NCBI GenBank assembly: GCA_050698355.1
Contig: JBOHBN010000203.1
Span: 1 to 49,011, forward strand
Direction: 5' to 3'
Origin: JBOHBN01 sp050698355
Lineage (GTDB): Bacteria > Actinomycetota > Actinomycetes > Streptosporangiales > WHST01
DNA length: 49,011 bases
Shown: positions 23,917-32,602 of the stretch, piece after piece
Position numbering within the stretch: the stretch's first letter is position 1
How the letters are laid out: the number at the start of each line of letters is the position of its first letter
The notes under the pieces: model-generated
What the model saw: only the letters and a program-made list of their open reading frames with translations
The model's database searches: none
Told to the model about the DNA's origin: nothing
Program-made: the position numbers and the translations under genes

Positions 23917-24863
23917 CGGCGGTCGCGTTCCCGCAGCGGGTCCGGCGGATCGAGTTCTGGGCCGACTGGGCAGCGGCGGTCGGGCTCGTCGCGCTCGTCC
24001 TCGTCTTCGCGGTCATCGACCCGACCTTCCGTACGCTCGGCAACGTCCAGGCGGTCCTGTTCGCGGCGGCGGTGCCGATCACCCTGACCGTCGGGCAGGC
24101 CTTCGTGGTCGCGACCGCCGGTATCGACCTCTCGGTGGCCTCGTCGATGACGCTCGGCGCGGTCGTTGCCGGGCAGGCGTACGCGGCCGGGTTGCCGATC
24201 GGCGTCGACATCGTCCTCGCCATCGCGGCGTCGACGGCCGTCGGCGTCGTCAACGGGTTCGTCGTCGCCTGGGGCCGGATCACCGACTTCGTCGTGACCC
24301 TCGGCGCGCTCTCGGGCGCGTCCGGCCTCGCGCTCGTCCTGTCCGACGGCAAGCCCGTGACGATGCCCGTGCCGTTCCTGCTGGAGCTGTCGACCGGCTC
24401 GGTGGGTCCGTTCGGCTACTCGGTGCTCGTGGCGCTCGCCATCGCCGTCGTCGCGCACATCGTCTTGTTCCACCGGCCGTTCGGGGTGCACCTGCTCGCC
24501 ACGGGAGGTGGCAAGGAGAGCGCGCGTGCGATGGGTGTCAATGTGCGCCGGGTCAAGCTCGCCGCGTACGTCATCTCCGGCCTCCTCGCCGGTATCGCCT
24601 CGATCCTGCTCGTCGCGCGGATCGGCGCGGCGGAGCCGGCGGCGAACCTGAAGCTGCTGCTCAACTCGGTCGCCGCGGTCGTGCTCGGCGGTGTCAGCCT
24701 GCTGGGCGGCCGCGCAACGATCCTCGGCCCGGTGCTCGGCGCGATCCTGCTCACCGTCTTGGTCAACGGACTGACGCTGCTCGGAGTCTCGCAGTTCTAC
24801 CAGCCCGTCGCGGTCGGCGTGATCGTCGTGGCCGCCGCGCTGTTCATGAGGTACCAGAAGTGA
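23913..24863 (+). CDS. Sugar ABC transporter permease (RbsC/FrcC type)
   Basis: A 316-residue hydrophobic protein with 8-10 membrane segments. It carries the family region VGQAFVVATAGIDLSVASSMTLGAVVAG and the cytoplasmic-loop signature FGVHLLATGGGKESARAMGVNVRRVKLAAYVISGLLAGIA (normally GGN..AA..SGI). It forms the pore with the ATPase encoded next and receives sugar from the preceding lipoprotein. It overlaps both neighbours by 4 bp (ATGA and GTGA). Confidence 0.93.
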   Translation: MTAVAFPQRVRRIEFWADWAAAVGLVALVLVFAVIDPTFRTLGNVQAVLFAAAVPITLTVGQAFVVATAGIDLSVASSMTLGAVVAGQAYAAGLPIGVDIVLAIAASTAVGVVNGFVVAWGRITDFVVTLGALSGASGLALVLSDGKPVTMPVPFLLELSTGSVGPFGYSVLVALAIAVVAHIVLFHRPFGVHLLATGGGKESARAMGVNVRRVKLAAYVISGLLAGIASILLVARIGAAEPAANLKLLLNSVAAVVLGGVSLLGGRATILGPVLGAILLTVLVNGLTLLGVSQFYQPVAVGVIVVAAALFMRYQK

Positions 24864-25615
24864 CCGCCGAGACCGCCGCGCTCGAGGTACGCCACCTGTC
24901 CAAGGCGTTCGGCAACGTGCGCGCGTTGAAGGACGTGAGCCTCGCCGTCGGCGCCGGGCGGATCACCGCGCTCGTCGGCGACAACGGCGCGGGCAAGTCC
25001 ACCCTCGTACGGTGCCTGGCCGGCGTGCACGAGCCCGATGCGGGCCAGATGGTGCAGGACGGTCGGGAGGTACGGTTCGCGAGCCCGGAGGCCGCACGCA
25101 GCGCGGGCATCGAGACCGTGCACCAGAACCTCGCGCTCGTGGAGGACCTCACTGTCGTGCAGAACCTGTTCCTCGGCCGGGAGACCCGTGCCGTGCTGGG
25201 GTTCCTCGACCGTCGCCGCATGCGAGCCAGCGCGGCGGGGATGCTGGAGCGCCTGGCGGTCAACGTGCCGTCGGCCGACGCGCCGGTCCGCCGGCTGTCC
25301 GGTGGGCAGCGGCAGGCGGTCGCGATCTGCCGCGCGGTCGGCTGGGGTTCGCGGCTCGTCATCATGGACGAGCCGACTGCCGCGCTCGGGGTGCAGGAGA
25401 CCCAGCGGGTGGAGGAGTTGATCTGCCGGCTCCGCGACGACGGCGTGACCGTCGTCCTCGTGACGCACGACTTCGACCAGGTCCTGCGGCTCTCCGACTC
25501 GGTGTGGGTGATGCGCGCCGGTGAGGTCGCCGGCCGCCGCGAGACGCGGGACACGGCAGGTGAGGAACTGGTGGCGCTCGTCACCGGGGCGGTGTCGGAT
25601 CGGGAAGGTGCGTAG
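24860..25615 (+). CDS. Sugar ABC transporter ATP-binding protein, single-domain (FrcA type)
   Basis: A 251-residue ABC ATPase with Walker A GDNGAGKST (about 39-47), the signature LSGGQRQAVAI, Walker B LVIMDEPTAAL and an H-loop VTHD. Ribose-type importers usually have a tandem two-domain ATPase near 500 residues. This one has a single domain, as in the FrcBCA fructose system, so it likely works as a homodimer. It starts at the GTG at 24860 within a GTGA overlap and ends one base before the next GTG. Confidence 0.92.
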   Translation: MTAETAALEVRHLSKAFGNVRALKDVSLAVGAGRITALVGDNGAGKSTLVRCLAGVHEPDAGQMVQDGREVRFASPEAARSAGIETVHQNLALVEDLTVVQNLFLGRETRAVLGFLDRRRMRASAAGMLERLAVNVPSADAPVRRLSGGQRQAVAICRAVGWGSRLVIMDEPTAALGVQETQRVEELICRLRDDGVTVVLVTHDFDQVLRLSDSVWVMRAGEVAGRRETRDTAGEELVALVTGAVSDREGA

Positions 25616-26485
25616 GTGAACACGCTCGGGTTGCACGGCATGGTGTGGGTCGGTGGTTGGAGCGAGCGCGAGGCGCGCGAGGCGATCGCGCGTACGGCGG
25701 AGGCGGGCTTCGACCTCATCGAGCTGCCCGCGCTCGACCCCGCCTCGTTCGACGTGGACCTGACCGCGCGGCTGCTGGAGGAGCACGGCCTGCGCGCGGT
25801 CGCGTCCCTCGGGCTCACCGACGACACCGACGTGTCGAGCACCGACCCCGACGCCGTCGCGCGCGGACGTGCGGTGCTCGGCGACGCGCTCGCGCTCGTC
25901 CGCGACCTCGGCGGCGACTATCTCGGTGGGGTCGTGTACTCCAAGCTCGGTCGCTACACCGAGCCGGCCTCGCCGCAAGCCGTGGAGAACTCGCGTGCGA
26001 GCGTGGCGTGGCTCGCCGAGCAGGCACGGCGCTCGGGCATCACCATCGGGCTCGAGGTCGTCAACCGGTACGAGAGCAACGTGCTCAACACCCACGACGA
26101 CGCCCTGGCGTTCATCACGGACACCGGCGCCGACAACGTCGTGGTGCACCTCGACACGTACCACATGAACATCGAGGAGCCCGACTTCCACTCCCCGCTG
26201 CGTGGCTGCGGGTCCAAGCTGGGCTACCTGCACGTCGGGGAGAGCCACCGCGGCGCGCTCGGCACCGGCACGATCGACTGGGACGAGCTGTTCACCGCCG
26301 TCCACGATGTCGGGTACGACGGCACGATCACGTTCGAGAGCTTTTCGTCCGCGGTCGTGCACCCGAGCCTGTCGTCCACGCTCGCCATCTGGCGCAACAC
26401 CTGGACCGACGGCGCGGCACTGGCCCGCAACGCGCATGACTTCTTGATGAAGGGGCTCGGTGACTCCCGTCAGCCTGGGCATTGA
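25616..26485 (+). CDS. Sugar phosphate isomerase/epimerase family TIM-barrel protein
   Basis: A 289-residue xylose-isomerase-like TIM barrel of the D-tagatose/D-psicose 3-epimerase type. Putative metal ligands fall in GLEVVNRYESN (Glu), HLDTYHMNIEE (Asp and His), YLHVGESHRG (His) and TITFESF (Glu), the same order as in ketose 3-epimerases. It probably interconverts a ketose imported by the upstream transporter before phosphorylation by the kinase. The GTG at 25616 follows the ATPase stop directly. It overlaps the kinase gene by 26 bp. Confidence 0.85.
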   Translation: MNTLGLHGMVWVGGWSEREAREAIARTAEAGFDLIELPALDPASFDVDLTARLLEEHGLRAVASLGLTDDTDVSSTDPDAVARGRAVLGDALALVRDLGGDYLGGVVYSKLGRYTEPASPQAVENSRASVAWLAEQARRSGITIGLEVVNRYESNVLNTHDDALAFITDTGADNVVVHLDTYHMNIEEPDFHSPLRGCGSKLGYLHVGESHRGALGTGTIDWDELFTAVHDVGYDGTITFESFSSAVVHPSLSSTLAIWRNTWTDGAALARNAHDFLMKGLGDSRQPGH

Positions 26486-27869
26486 CCTGGGAACGAGCGC
26501 GGTGAAGGCCGTCCGCGTCGACGAGGACGGCCGTACCGTCGCGTCGGCCCGCCGCGGCTACGAGGTGCGTTCGCCGCATCCTGGCTGGGCGCAGACGCCG
26601 GTGTCCGACTGGCTCGACGCCGCGGTCGCGGCGGTCGCGGACGCGTGCGGGCAGGCAACGTCGGCGGAGGTCGTCGCGGTCGGCATCGACGGCCAGATGC
26701 ATGGCTTGGTCGCCGTCGACGCCGAGGGTGTGGCCGTACGTGACGCGATGCTGTGGCCCGACGCCCGCGCCGGGGAGCAGCTGCGGCACTGGCGAGGCCT
26801 GCCCGACGACGTGCACGCGCGGCTGGCCAACCCGCTCGCGCCCGGCATGAGCGGGCCGATGCTGCGTTGGCTACGCGATGCCGAGCCGGAGGCGTACGCG
26901 CGCACGCGGCGGGTGCTGTCGCCGAAGGACTGGCTGCGCGACCAGCTGGTGCCTGCCGGCGGTACCGACCCGACCGACGCCTCCGCGACGCTGCTCTGGG
27001 ACGTGGTTGCCGACGCCTGGTCGGATGCCGTTGTGCGTGGCGTGGGGCTCGACCCGGCGCTGCTGCCGCCGCCGCGCGAGCCGGACACCGTCGCCGGGGT
27101 GCTCGACCGTACGGCTGCCGCGCGCTGGGGACTGCCGGACGGCGTGCCGGTGGCCGTCGGCTGCAGCGACGTCGCCGCGACGCTGCTCGGCCTCGACGCT
27201 GGCCCGGCGGAGCTCGTGCTGGTGGTCGGCACCGGCGCCCAGGCCATCTCGCCGGTGGCTCGGGTTGCACCCGATCCAGCGCCGCGCTGGCACGCGTACC
27301 GCGCCGTCGACGGCTGGTACGCGATGGCGGCCGTGCAGAACGCCGGCCTCGCGCTCGACTGGGCCGTGCGGGCGCTCGGTGCGACGTGGGACGAGCTGTA
27401 CGCCGCGATCCCGGCGGACCCGCACGACGTGCGCGACGGGCCGCTGTTCGTCCCGTACCTCGGCGGGGAGCGCGAGCCGCCGACGGCGGCGGGCACGGGC
27501 GCGTGGCGCGATCTGGGGCTGCACACGACCCGCGCGGACCTGCTGCGCGCGGTCGCCGAGGGCGTGACGTTCGGTATCCGGCGCGCGGTGGAGATGCTGG
27601 ACCAGGGAAGCGATCCGGTCGCGGTGGTCGGTGGCGGTGTGCGGCGCGCGGAGTTCCGGCAGCTGCTCGCCGATGTGCTCGCCCGTCCGGTGCGCCGGGT
27701 GGACGTGGACGACGCGACCGCGGCCGGTGCCGCGCTGCTCGGCTGGCGCGCCGGGCATGGTCGCGCCGTTCCGGCCCGTGCGCCGCGGGGTGAGCCGCTG
27801 CCGCCCGGCCCGACGAGCGATGCGTGCCAGGAGCGCTACGCCGCGTACCTGCAGGCGGTCACCGTCTAG
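26460..27869 (+). CDS. xylB: FGGY-family carbohydrate kinase, xylulokinase type
   Basis: A 469-residue FGGY kinase. It begins with the ATP/phosphate loop SLGIDLGTSAVKAVRVDEDG and carries GIDGQMHGLVAVD, the xylulokinase GQMHG substrate motif, and WPDARAGEQ. Further on it has LSPKDWLRDQL, the second phosphate loop VVGTGAQAISPV, PYLGGEREP and the adenosine motif VVGGGVRRAEFRQLLADVL. It phosphorylates a ketose such as D-xylulose or the product of the adjacent epimerase. The GTG at 26460 has AAGGGG upstream. The xylB symbol reflects family resemblance, not proof of substrate. Confidence 0.85.
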   Translation: MTPVSLGIDLGTSAVKAVRVDEDGRTVASARRGYEVRSPHPGWAQTPVSDWLDAAVAAVADACGQATSAEVVAVGIDGQMHGLVAVDAEGVAVRDAMLWPDARAGEQLRHWRGLPDDVHARLANPLAPGMSGPMLRWLRDAEPEAYARTRRVLSPKDWLRDQLVPAGGTDPTDASATLLWDVVADAWSDAVVRGVGLDPALLPPPREPDTVAGVLDRTAAARWGLPDGVPVAVGCSDVAATLLGLDAGPAELVLVVGTGAQAISPVARVAPDPAPRWHAYRAVDGWYAMAAVQNAGLALDWAVRALGATWDELYAAIPADPHDVRDGPLFVPYLGGEREPPTAAGTGAWRDLGLHTTRADLLRAVAEGVTFGIRRAVEMLDQGSDPVAVVGGGVRRAEFRQLLADVLARPVRRVDVDDATAAGAALLGWRAGHGRAVPARAPRGEPLPPGPTSDACQERYAAYLQAVTV

Positions 27870-27880
27870 CGCAACAGCAG

Positions 27881-28063
27881 TTACGACGCGGCCGGCGGCT
27901 CGTCCTCACTTGCGGCCTCGTCGCTGCCGGCGTCGCCGGTGCGGTGGCGGTTGAGCATGGCGGTCAGCTCGGCGATCTCGGCGTCGATCTGGGCGAGCGC
28001 GCCCGCGACCTCGCCCTGTCCGGCTGCGGCGCCCTGCTGCTCGTCGGGGCTCTCTTCTGTCAC
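27881..28063 (-). CDS. Small acidic coiled-coil protein
   Basis: A 60-residue protein of unknown function, rich in Glu, Ala and Gln, with one amphipathic helix likely to form a coiled coil (GALAQIDAEIAELTAMLNRH) and an acidic tail (DEAASEDEPPAAS). The GTG at 28063 is chosen because GGAGG lies 5-6 nt upstream on the minus strand. A longer start at 28093 has no ribosome binding site and reads into the operator-like palindrome. It is convergent with the kinase gene (11 bp) and divergent from mfd. Confidence 0.65.
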   Translation of the reverse strand: MTEESPDEQQGAAAGQGEVAGALAQIDAEIAELTAMLNRHRTGDAGSDEAASEDEPPAAS

Positions 28064-28098
28064 CGCGTCCTCCGGCGGATGTGCTCGTCCCATTCGAT

Positions 28099-28114
28099 TA
28101 CGCTGTGTAGCGTA
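28099..28114. promoter_or_regulatory. Operator-like palindrome TACGCT-N4-AGCGTA
   Basis: Perfect 6-bp arms TACGCT (28099-28104) and AGCGTA (28109-28114) around GTGT. It lies 35 bp before the GTG of the small acidic gene, in the region shared with mfd. The form is typical of a TetR- or GntR-class operator, but no matching regulator gene is adjacent. Confidence 0.45.
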
Positions 28115-28287
28115 CCCATTACTCTCAGTCGGCGACCCTCGACTCGCCGACCGGCACGGCAGGCTACCGCGTACAGGTGACCACGGGTCGCTGCGGCGCG
28201 CCGGGCCGTCGGCTGTCCACGCTAGTGTTGAGGCGTTCCCGGTATCCGGTGCGGATGCCGGGCCATTCGTGCTGCCAAGGAGCAAAG

Positions 28288-31200
28288 CTGAGCCTGCAAG
28301 GACTTTCCGACGCGGTCGTCCGCGACGCCGGACTCGAGACGGTCGTGCAGGCCGCCCGAGCCGGTGACCGCCCCCTTCACGACATCACCGCACCGGCTGC
28401 CGTCGACCCGTTCGCCATCGCGGCGGTCGCCGCACACGCGCACCGGCCGGTGCTGGCCGTCACCGCGACCGCGCGCGAGGCCGACGACCTCATCGCGGCT
28501 CTGGGGAGCCTGCTCGACCCGCACGCGGTCGCGGGCTTTCCCGCCTGGGAGACACTGCCGCACGAGCGGCTCAGCCCGCGCAGCGACACGGTAGGAGAGC
28601 GGCTCGCCACGCTGCGCCGGCTGCGTCACCCGGATCCCGCGACCCCGGACTCCGGTGCGCTCTCGGTGGTGGTCACGCCCGCGCGCAGCCTGCTGCAGCC
28701 CATCGTCGCCGGGCTGGCCGACCTGGAGCCCGTCGCGGTCGGCGTGGGCGACGACATCGCGCTCGAGGACCTGGTCGAGGGGCTCGCCGCCGCCGCGTAC
28801 ACCCGCGCCGATCTCGTCCAGAAGCGCGGCGACTTCGCCGTCCGCGGCGGGATCGTCGACGTGTTCCCGCCGACCGAGGAACACCCGCTCCGCCTGGAGT
28901 TCTTCGGCGACACGATCGACGAGATCCGCTACTTCGGTGTCAGCGACCAGCGCACCATCCCCACCGAGGAGGCGCCCGCGGCACAGCCGCGGCTGTGGGC
29001 ACCGCCGTGCCGCGAGCTGCTGCTGACCGCGGACGTACGCGAGCGCGCCCGCACGCTCGCCAAGGAGTACCCGGAGCTGTCCGACGTGCTCGACCAGCTC
29101 GCCGAGGGGATCGCCGTCGAGGGCATGGAGTCCCTCGCACCCGCACTCGTCGACGACATGGTCCTGCTGCTCGACGAGCTGCCCGCCGGCACGCACGTCA
29201 TGGTGTGCGACCCCGAGCGGGTACGGGCGCGGGCGCACGACCTGGTCCGTACGAGCGAGGAGTTCCTGCACGCGTCGTGGGCCGCCGCCGCGGGCGGCGG
29301 CAGCGCGCCGATCGACCTGGGCGCGGCGTCGCTGCGCGACCTCGCCGACGTGCGCTCGCACGCGCTCGGCCTCGGCGTCCCGTGGTGGACCGTCACCCCG
29401 TTCGCGTCCGGCCCGGACGACTTGTCAGTGCCTGATGGAGCTATAGGTCAACCAGACACTGACAACCTGCGGGAACCGGCGGAGACGGTGACGGTCGACG
29501 CGCGGCCGGTGGACTCCTACCGCGGTGACACCGAACGCGCGCTCGCCGCCGTACGCGACTGGCTGGCCGGCGGCTACCGGGTCGTGCTCGTCACCGAGGG
29601 CCACGGGCCGGCCGAGCGCCTCACCGAGATGCTGAGCGACGGCGGGATCGGTGCGCGGTACGTGCCCGAGCTCGCCGAGCCGCCCGGGACCGACGTGGCG
29701 TACGTCAGCACCGGCGGCCTCGTGCACGGATTCCTCGCCGAGACCGCCAAGCTCGTCGTGCTGACCGAGGCCGATCTCGCCGGCCAGCGCAGCTCGACCA
29801 GGGACATGCGCAAGCTGCCGAGCAGGCGGCGCAAGGGCATCGACCCGCTGCAGCTCACCGCCGGCGACTACGTCGTGCACGAGCAGCACGGCGTCGGCAG
29901 GTACGTCGAGCTGGTCTCCCGCGCCGTGCAGGGCGCCACGCGCGAGTACGTCGTCATCGAGTACGCGTCCGCCCGTCGCGGCCAGCCCGGTGACCGGCTG
30001 TACGTGCCGACCGACCAGCTCGACCAGGTCACCAGGTACGTCGGCGGCGAGTCGCCGACGCTCAACAAGCTCGGTGGGTCGGACTGGGCGCGTACCAAGG
30101 GCCGTGCCCGCAAGGCCGTACGCGAGATCGCGGGCGAGCTGATCCGGTTGTACAGCGCCCGGCAGGCGACCAAGGGCCACGCATACGCCCCGGACACGCC
30201 GTGGCAGCGCGAGCTCGAGGACGCCTTCCCGTACGTCGAGACGCCCGACCAGCTCTCCGCGATCGACGAGGCGAAGCGCGACATGGAGCGTGCCACGCCG
30301 ATGGACCGGCTCATCTCCGGCGACGTCGGCTATGGCAAGACCGAGATCGCGGTGCGGGCGGCGTTCAAGGCCGTGCAGGAGGGCAAGCAGGTCGCCATCC
30401 TCTGCCCGACGACGCTGCTCGTGCAGCAGCACACCTCGACGTTCGCCGAGCGGTTCGCTCCGTTCCCCGTCACCGTGCGCGCGCTGTCCCGGTTCAACAC
30501 CCCCAAGGAGCACCAGGAAGTGCTCTCCGGCGCGGCCGACGGCACCATCGACGTCGTCATCGGTACGCACCGGCTGCTGTCCTCCGAGGTCCGTTTCAAG
30601 AATCTGGGCCTGATCGTCGTCGACGAGGAGCAGCGGTTCGGCGTCGAGCACAAGGAGTTTCTCAAGCGCCTGCGCACCGAGGTCGACGTGCTCGCCATGT
30701 CGGCCACGCCGATCCCGCGCACGTTGGAGATGGGCCTGACCGGCATCCGCGAGATGTCGGTGATCCAGACACCGCCGGAGGAACGCCATCCGGTGCTCAC
30801 GTTCGTCGGCGCGTACGACGAGCGCCAGGTCACCGCCGCGATCCGCCGCGAGCTGCTGCGCGACGGCCAGGTCTTCCTCGTGCACAACCGCGTACGGTCG
30901 ATCGACAAGCTCGCGGCACACGTGCGCGAGCTGGTGCCCGAGGCGCGGATCGCCGTCGCGCACGGGCAGATGAGCGAGGACAAGCTGGAGAAGGTGATGG
31001 TCGGCTTCTGGGAGAAGGAGTTCGACGTCCTCGTCTGCACCACGATCGTGGAGAGCGGTCTCGATATCGCCAACGCCAACACCCTCATCGTCGACCGTCC
31101 GGACATCCTCGGACTTGGCCAGCTGCACCAGCTGCGCGGCCGGGTCGGCCGCGGCAAGGAGCGCGGCTACGCGTACTTCCTGTTCCCACCCGAGAAACCG

Positions 31201-31890
31201 CTCACCGAGTCGGCGTACGAGCGGCTGCAGACGATCGCGCAGCACTCCGAGCTGGGCTCGGGCACGTACGTCGCGATGAAGGACCTCGAGATCCGCGGCT
31301 CCGGCAACCTGCTCGGCGACGAGCAGTCCGGCCACATCGCAGGCGTCGGGTTCGACCTGTACGTACGGCTCGTCGGCGAGGCGGTCGCGGAGTACCGCGG
31401 TGAGCAGACCGAGGAGCCCGCCGACGTGCGGGTCGAGCTGCCGCTGGACGCGCACATCCCGCACGACTACGTGCCGAGCGAGCGGCTGCGGTTCGAGGCG
31501 TACCAACGGATCGCCCAAGCCGACTCCGAGGAGCAGATCACGGCTGTGCGAGACGAGCTGGTCGACAGGTACGGGCCACCGCCGACGGCGGTCGAGACCC
31601 TGCTCGACGTCGCGCGCTTCCGGTCGTACGCCCGTAGTCTCGCCATCACCGACGTGACGTTGCAGGGCCAGCAGGTGCGGTTCGCGCCGCTGGAGCTCCG
31701 CGAGTCGCAGGCGATGCGGCTGCGCCGGCTCTACCCGCGCAGCGTGGTGAAGGAACCCGTACGCACGGTGCTCGTGCCGCGGCCGAAGGGCGAGGGATTC
31801 GGCGCGCAACCGCTGCGCAACCGCGACCTGCTCGCCTGGTGCCGCGGTGTGCTCGACGCGATCACGGAATTGCCGGCCCCGACCGGCTGA
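28288..31890 (+). CDS. mfd: Transcription-repair coupling factor Mfd
   Basis: About 1200 residues. Mfd removes stalled RNA polymerase from damaged DNA and recruits UvrA. Seen in order are the UvrB-like N-terminal domains (about 1-330: AGFPAWETLPHERLSPRSDTV), the RNA polymerase-interacting domain (GDYVVHEQHGVGRYVELVSRAVQ), the SF2 helicase motifs (ISGDVGYGKTEIAVRAAF; VVDEEQRF; SATPIPRTLEMGL; LHQLRGRVGRG), and the C-terminal TRCF domain (VELPLDAHIPHDYV). The likely start is the CTG at 28288, giving xSLQGLSDAVVRD with AAGGAG 5 nt upstream; an ATG at 28255 is the fallback. Residues 379-393 (LSVPDGAIGQPDTDN) come from an inserted palindromic element. A possible -10 (TAGTGT) is at 28223. Confidence 0.95.
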   Translation: MSLQGLSDAVVRDAGLETVVQAARAGDRPLHDITAPAAVDPFAIAAVAAHAHRPVLAVTATAREADDLIAALGSLLDPHAVAGFPAWETLPHERLSPRSDTVGERLATLRRLRHPDPATPDSGALSVVVTPARSLLQPIVAGLADLEPVAVGVGDDIALEDLVEGLAAAAYTRADLVQKRGDFAVRGGIVDVFPPTEEHPLRLEFFGDTIDEIRYFGVSDQRTIPTEEAPAAQPRLWAPPCRELLLTADVRERARTLAKEYPELSDVLDQLAEGIAVEGMESLAPALVDDMVLLLDELPAGTHVMVCDPERVRARAHDLVRTSEEFLHASWAAAAGGGSAPIDLGAASLRDLADVRSHALGLGVPWWTVTPFASGPDDLSVPDGAIGQPDTDNLREPAETVTVDARPVDSYRGDTERALAAVRDWLAGGYRVVLVTEGHGPAERLTEMLSDGGIGARYVPELAEPPGTDVAYVSTGGLVHGFLAETAKLVVLTEADLAGQRSSTRDMRKLPSRRRKGIDPLQLTAGDYVVHEQHGVGRYVELVSRAVQGATREYVVIEYASARRGQPGDRLYVPTDQLDQVTRYVGGESPTLNKLGGSDWARTKGRARKAVREIAGELIRLYSARQATKGHAYAPDTPWQRELEDAFPYVETPDQLSAIDEAKRDMERATPMDRLISGDVGYGKTEIAVRAAFKAVQEGKQVAILCPTTLLVQQHTSTFAERFAPFPVTVRALSRFNTPKEHQEVLSGAADGTIDVVIGTHRLLSSEVRFKNLGLIVVDEEQRFGVEHKEFLKRLRTEVDVLAMSATPIPRTLEMGLTGIREMSVIQTPPEERHPVLTFVGAYDERQVTAAIRRELLRDGQVFLVHNRVRSIDKLAAHVRELVPEARIAVAHGQMSEDKLEKVMVGFWEKEFDVLVCTTIVESGLDIANANTLIVDRPDILGLGQLHQLRGRVGRGKERGYAYFLFPPEKPLTESAYERLQTIAQHSELGSGTYVAMKDLEIRGSGNLLGDEQSGHIAGVGFDLYVRLVGEAVAEYRGEQTEEPADVRVELPLDAHIPHDYVPSERLRFEAYQRIAQADSEEQITAVRDELVDRYGPPPTAVETLLDVARFRSYARSLAITDVTLQGQQVRFAPLELRESQAMRLRRLYPRSVVKEPVRTVLVPRPKGEGFGAQPLRNRDLLAWCRGVLDAITELPAPTG
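29421..29466 (+). repeat. In-frame palindromic element, copy 2 (inside mfd)
   Basis: The 44-bp core (29422-29465) matches the copies at 18611, 36221 and 40359. Left arm TTGTCAGTG and right arm CACTGACAA are exact complements. It sits in the linker before the segment corresponding to the UvrB-like/linker boundary of Mfd and adds LSVPDGAIGQPDTDN without breaking the frame. It shares GATGGAGCTAT and CAGACACTGACAAC with copy 1 when both are read on the coding strand. Confidence 0.9.
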
Positions 31891-31979
31891 TGAACGTGTC
31901 AGTAGCCGGCGCCCCGCGACTGGCTCACGCGCGGGTCCGAAGTAGAGTCCACCGTGTCTTTCACGAACCGGAGGTGACG

Positions 31980-32600
31980 GTGCGGTTTCCCGTGCGTGTA
32001 CTGGTGGGCCTGCTGGTGCTCGCCGGACTGGTCGGCACGTCAGCGTGCGGCACGTTCACCATGGGCGCCGCCGCGATCGTGGGCGGCCAGCGTATCGATG
32101 TCGACTCGGTCGACCAGACCGCGCAGAAGGTCGTACGCATCGACCCGACCGCGCAGCAGAAGACGAACGTCATCGCGGGCATCGTCTCGATGCGCGTCCT
32201 CGACCTGCTGCTCGTGGAGCTCGCGCACCGGGAGGGCGTCAGCTGGACCCGTGGCGACGTCGACTCCGCGATCGACAAGGCGACCCGCGGCCAGGGCGTC
32301 CAGTCCGGCGAGGTGTACACCATCGGGCTCATCAACCAGACCAAGGTGGAAGTGCCCGCAAACGCGGCGAAGGACTACGGCCGCGACCTGTACATCATCA
32401 GCGTCCTCATCCAGCGCTACGGTGGGGCGTCCAGCCCGAAGGCACAGCAGAAGCTCGTCAACGAGCTGACCGCTGTCGCCGACGACGTGGGCGTGCGGGT
32501 CAACCCCAGGTACGGCAGCTTCGACCCGAAGAACCTCACCCTCCGCACTGACAAGAACGCGCTCTGGACGCCGGCGAAGGGCGCGGCCACCGGGCCCTGA
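31980..32600 (+). CDS. SurA-like N-terminal-domain lipoprotein
   Basis: A 206-residue predicted lipoprotein. The signal peptide runs VRFPVRVLVGLLVLAGLVGTSAC with the lipid-attachment cysteine near residue 23. The mature part starts with AAIVGGQRIDVDSVDQTAQKV, the SurA/PpiC N-terminal helical pattern of secreted folding factors, but no parvulin isomerase domain follows. It may be a chaperone-like envelope protein. The GTG at 31980 has GGAGG 5 nt upstream; a longer reading through the end of mfd is rejected. It lies 2 bp before mazG and 89 bp after mfd, a conserved actinobacterial arrangement. Confidence 0.82.
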   Translation: MRFPVRVLVGLLVLAGLVGTSACGTFTMGAAAIVGGQRIDVDSVDQTAQKVVRIDPTAQQKTNVIAGIVSMRVLDLLLVELAHREGVSWTRGDVDSAIDKATRGQGVQSGEVYTIGLINQTKVEVPANAAKDYGRDLYIISVLIQRYGGASSPKAQQKLVNELTAVADDVGVRVNPRYGSFDPKNLTLRTDKNALWTPAKGAATGP

Positions 32601-32602
32601 CC

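Noticed and set aside
25616..27869. Assignment of the epimerase and kinase to a specific sugar such as xylose
   Set aside because: Motifs show the families only; no xylose isomerase or arabinose enzymes are present, so the substrate is left open.
32545..32560. Half-match to the 44-bp element (CACTGACAA) inside the SurA-like lipoprotein gene
   Set aside because: No left arm lies 30-45 bp upstream and the reading is ordinary protein; a nine-base match is expected by chance.
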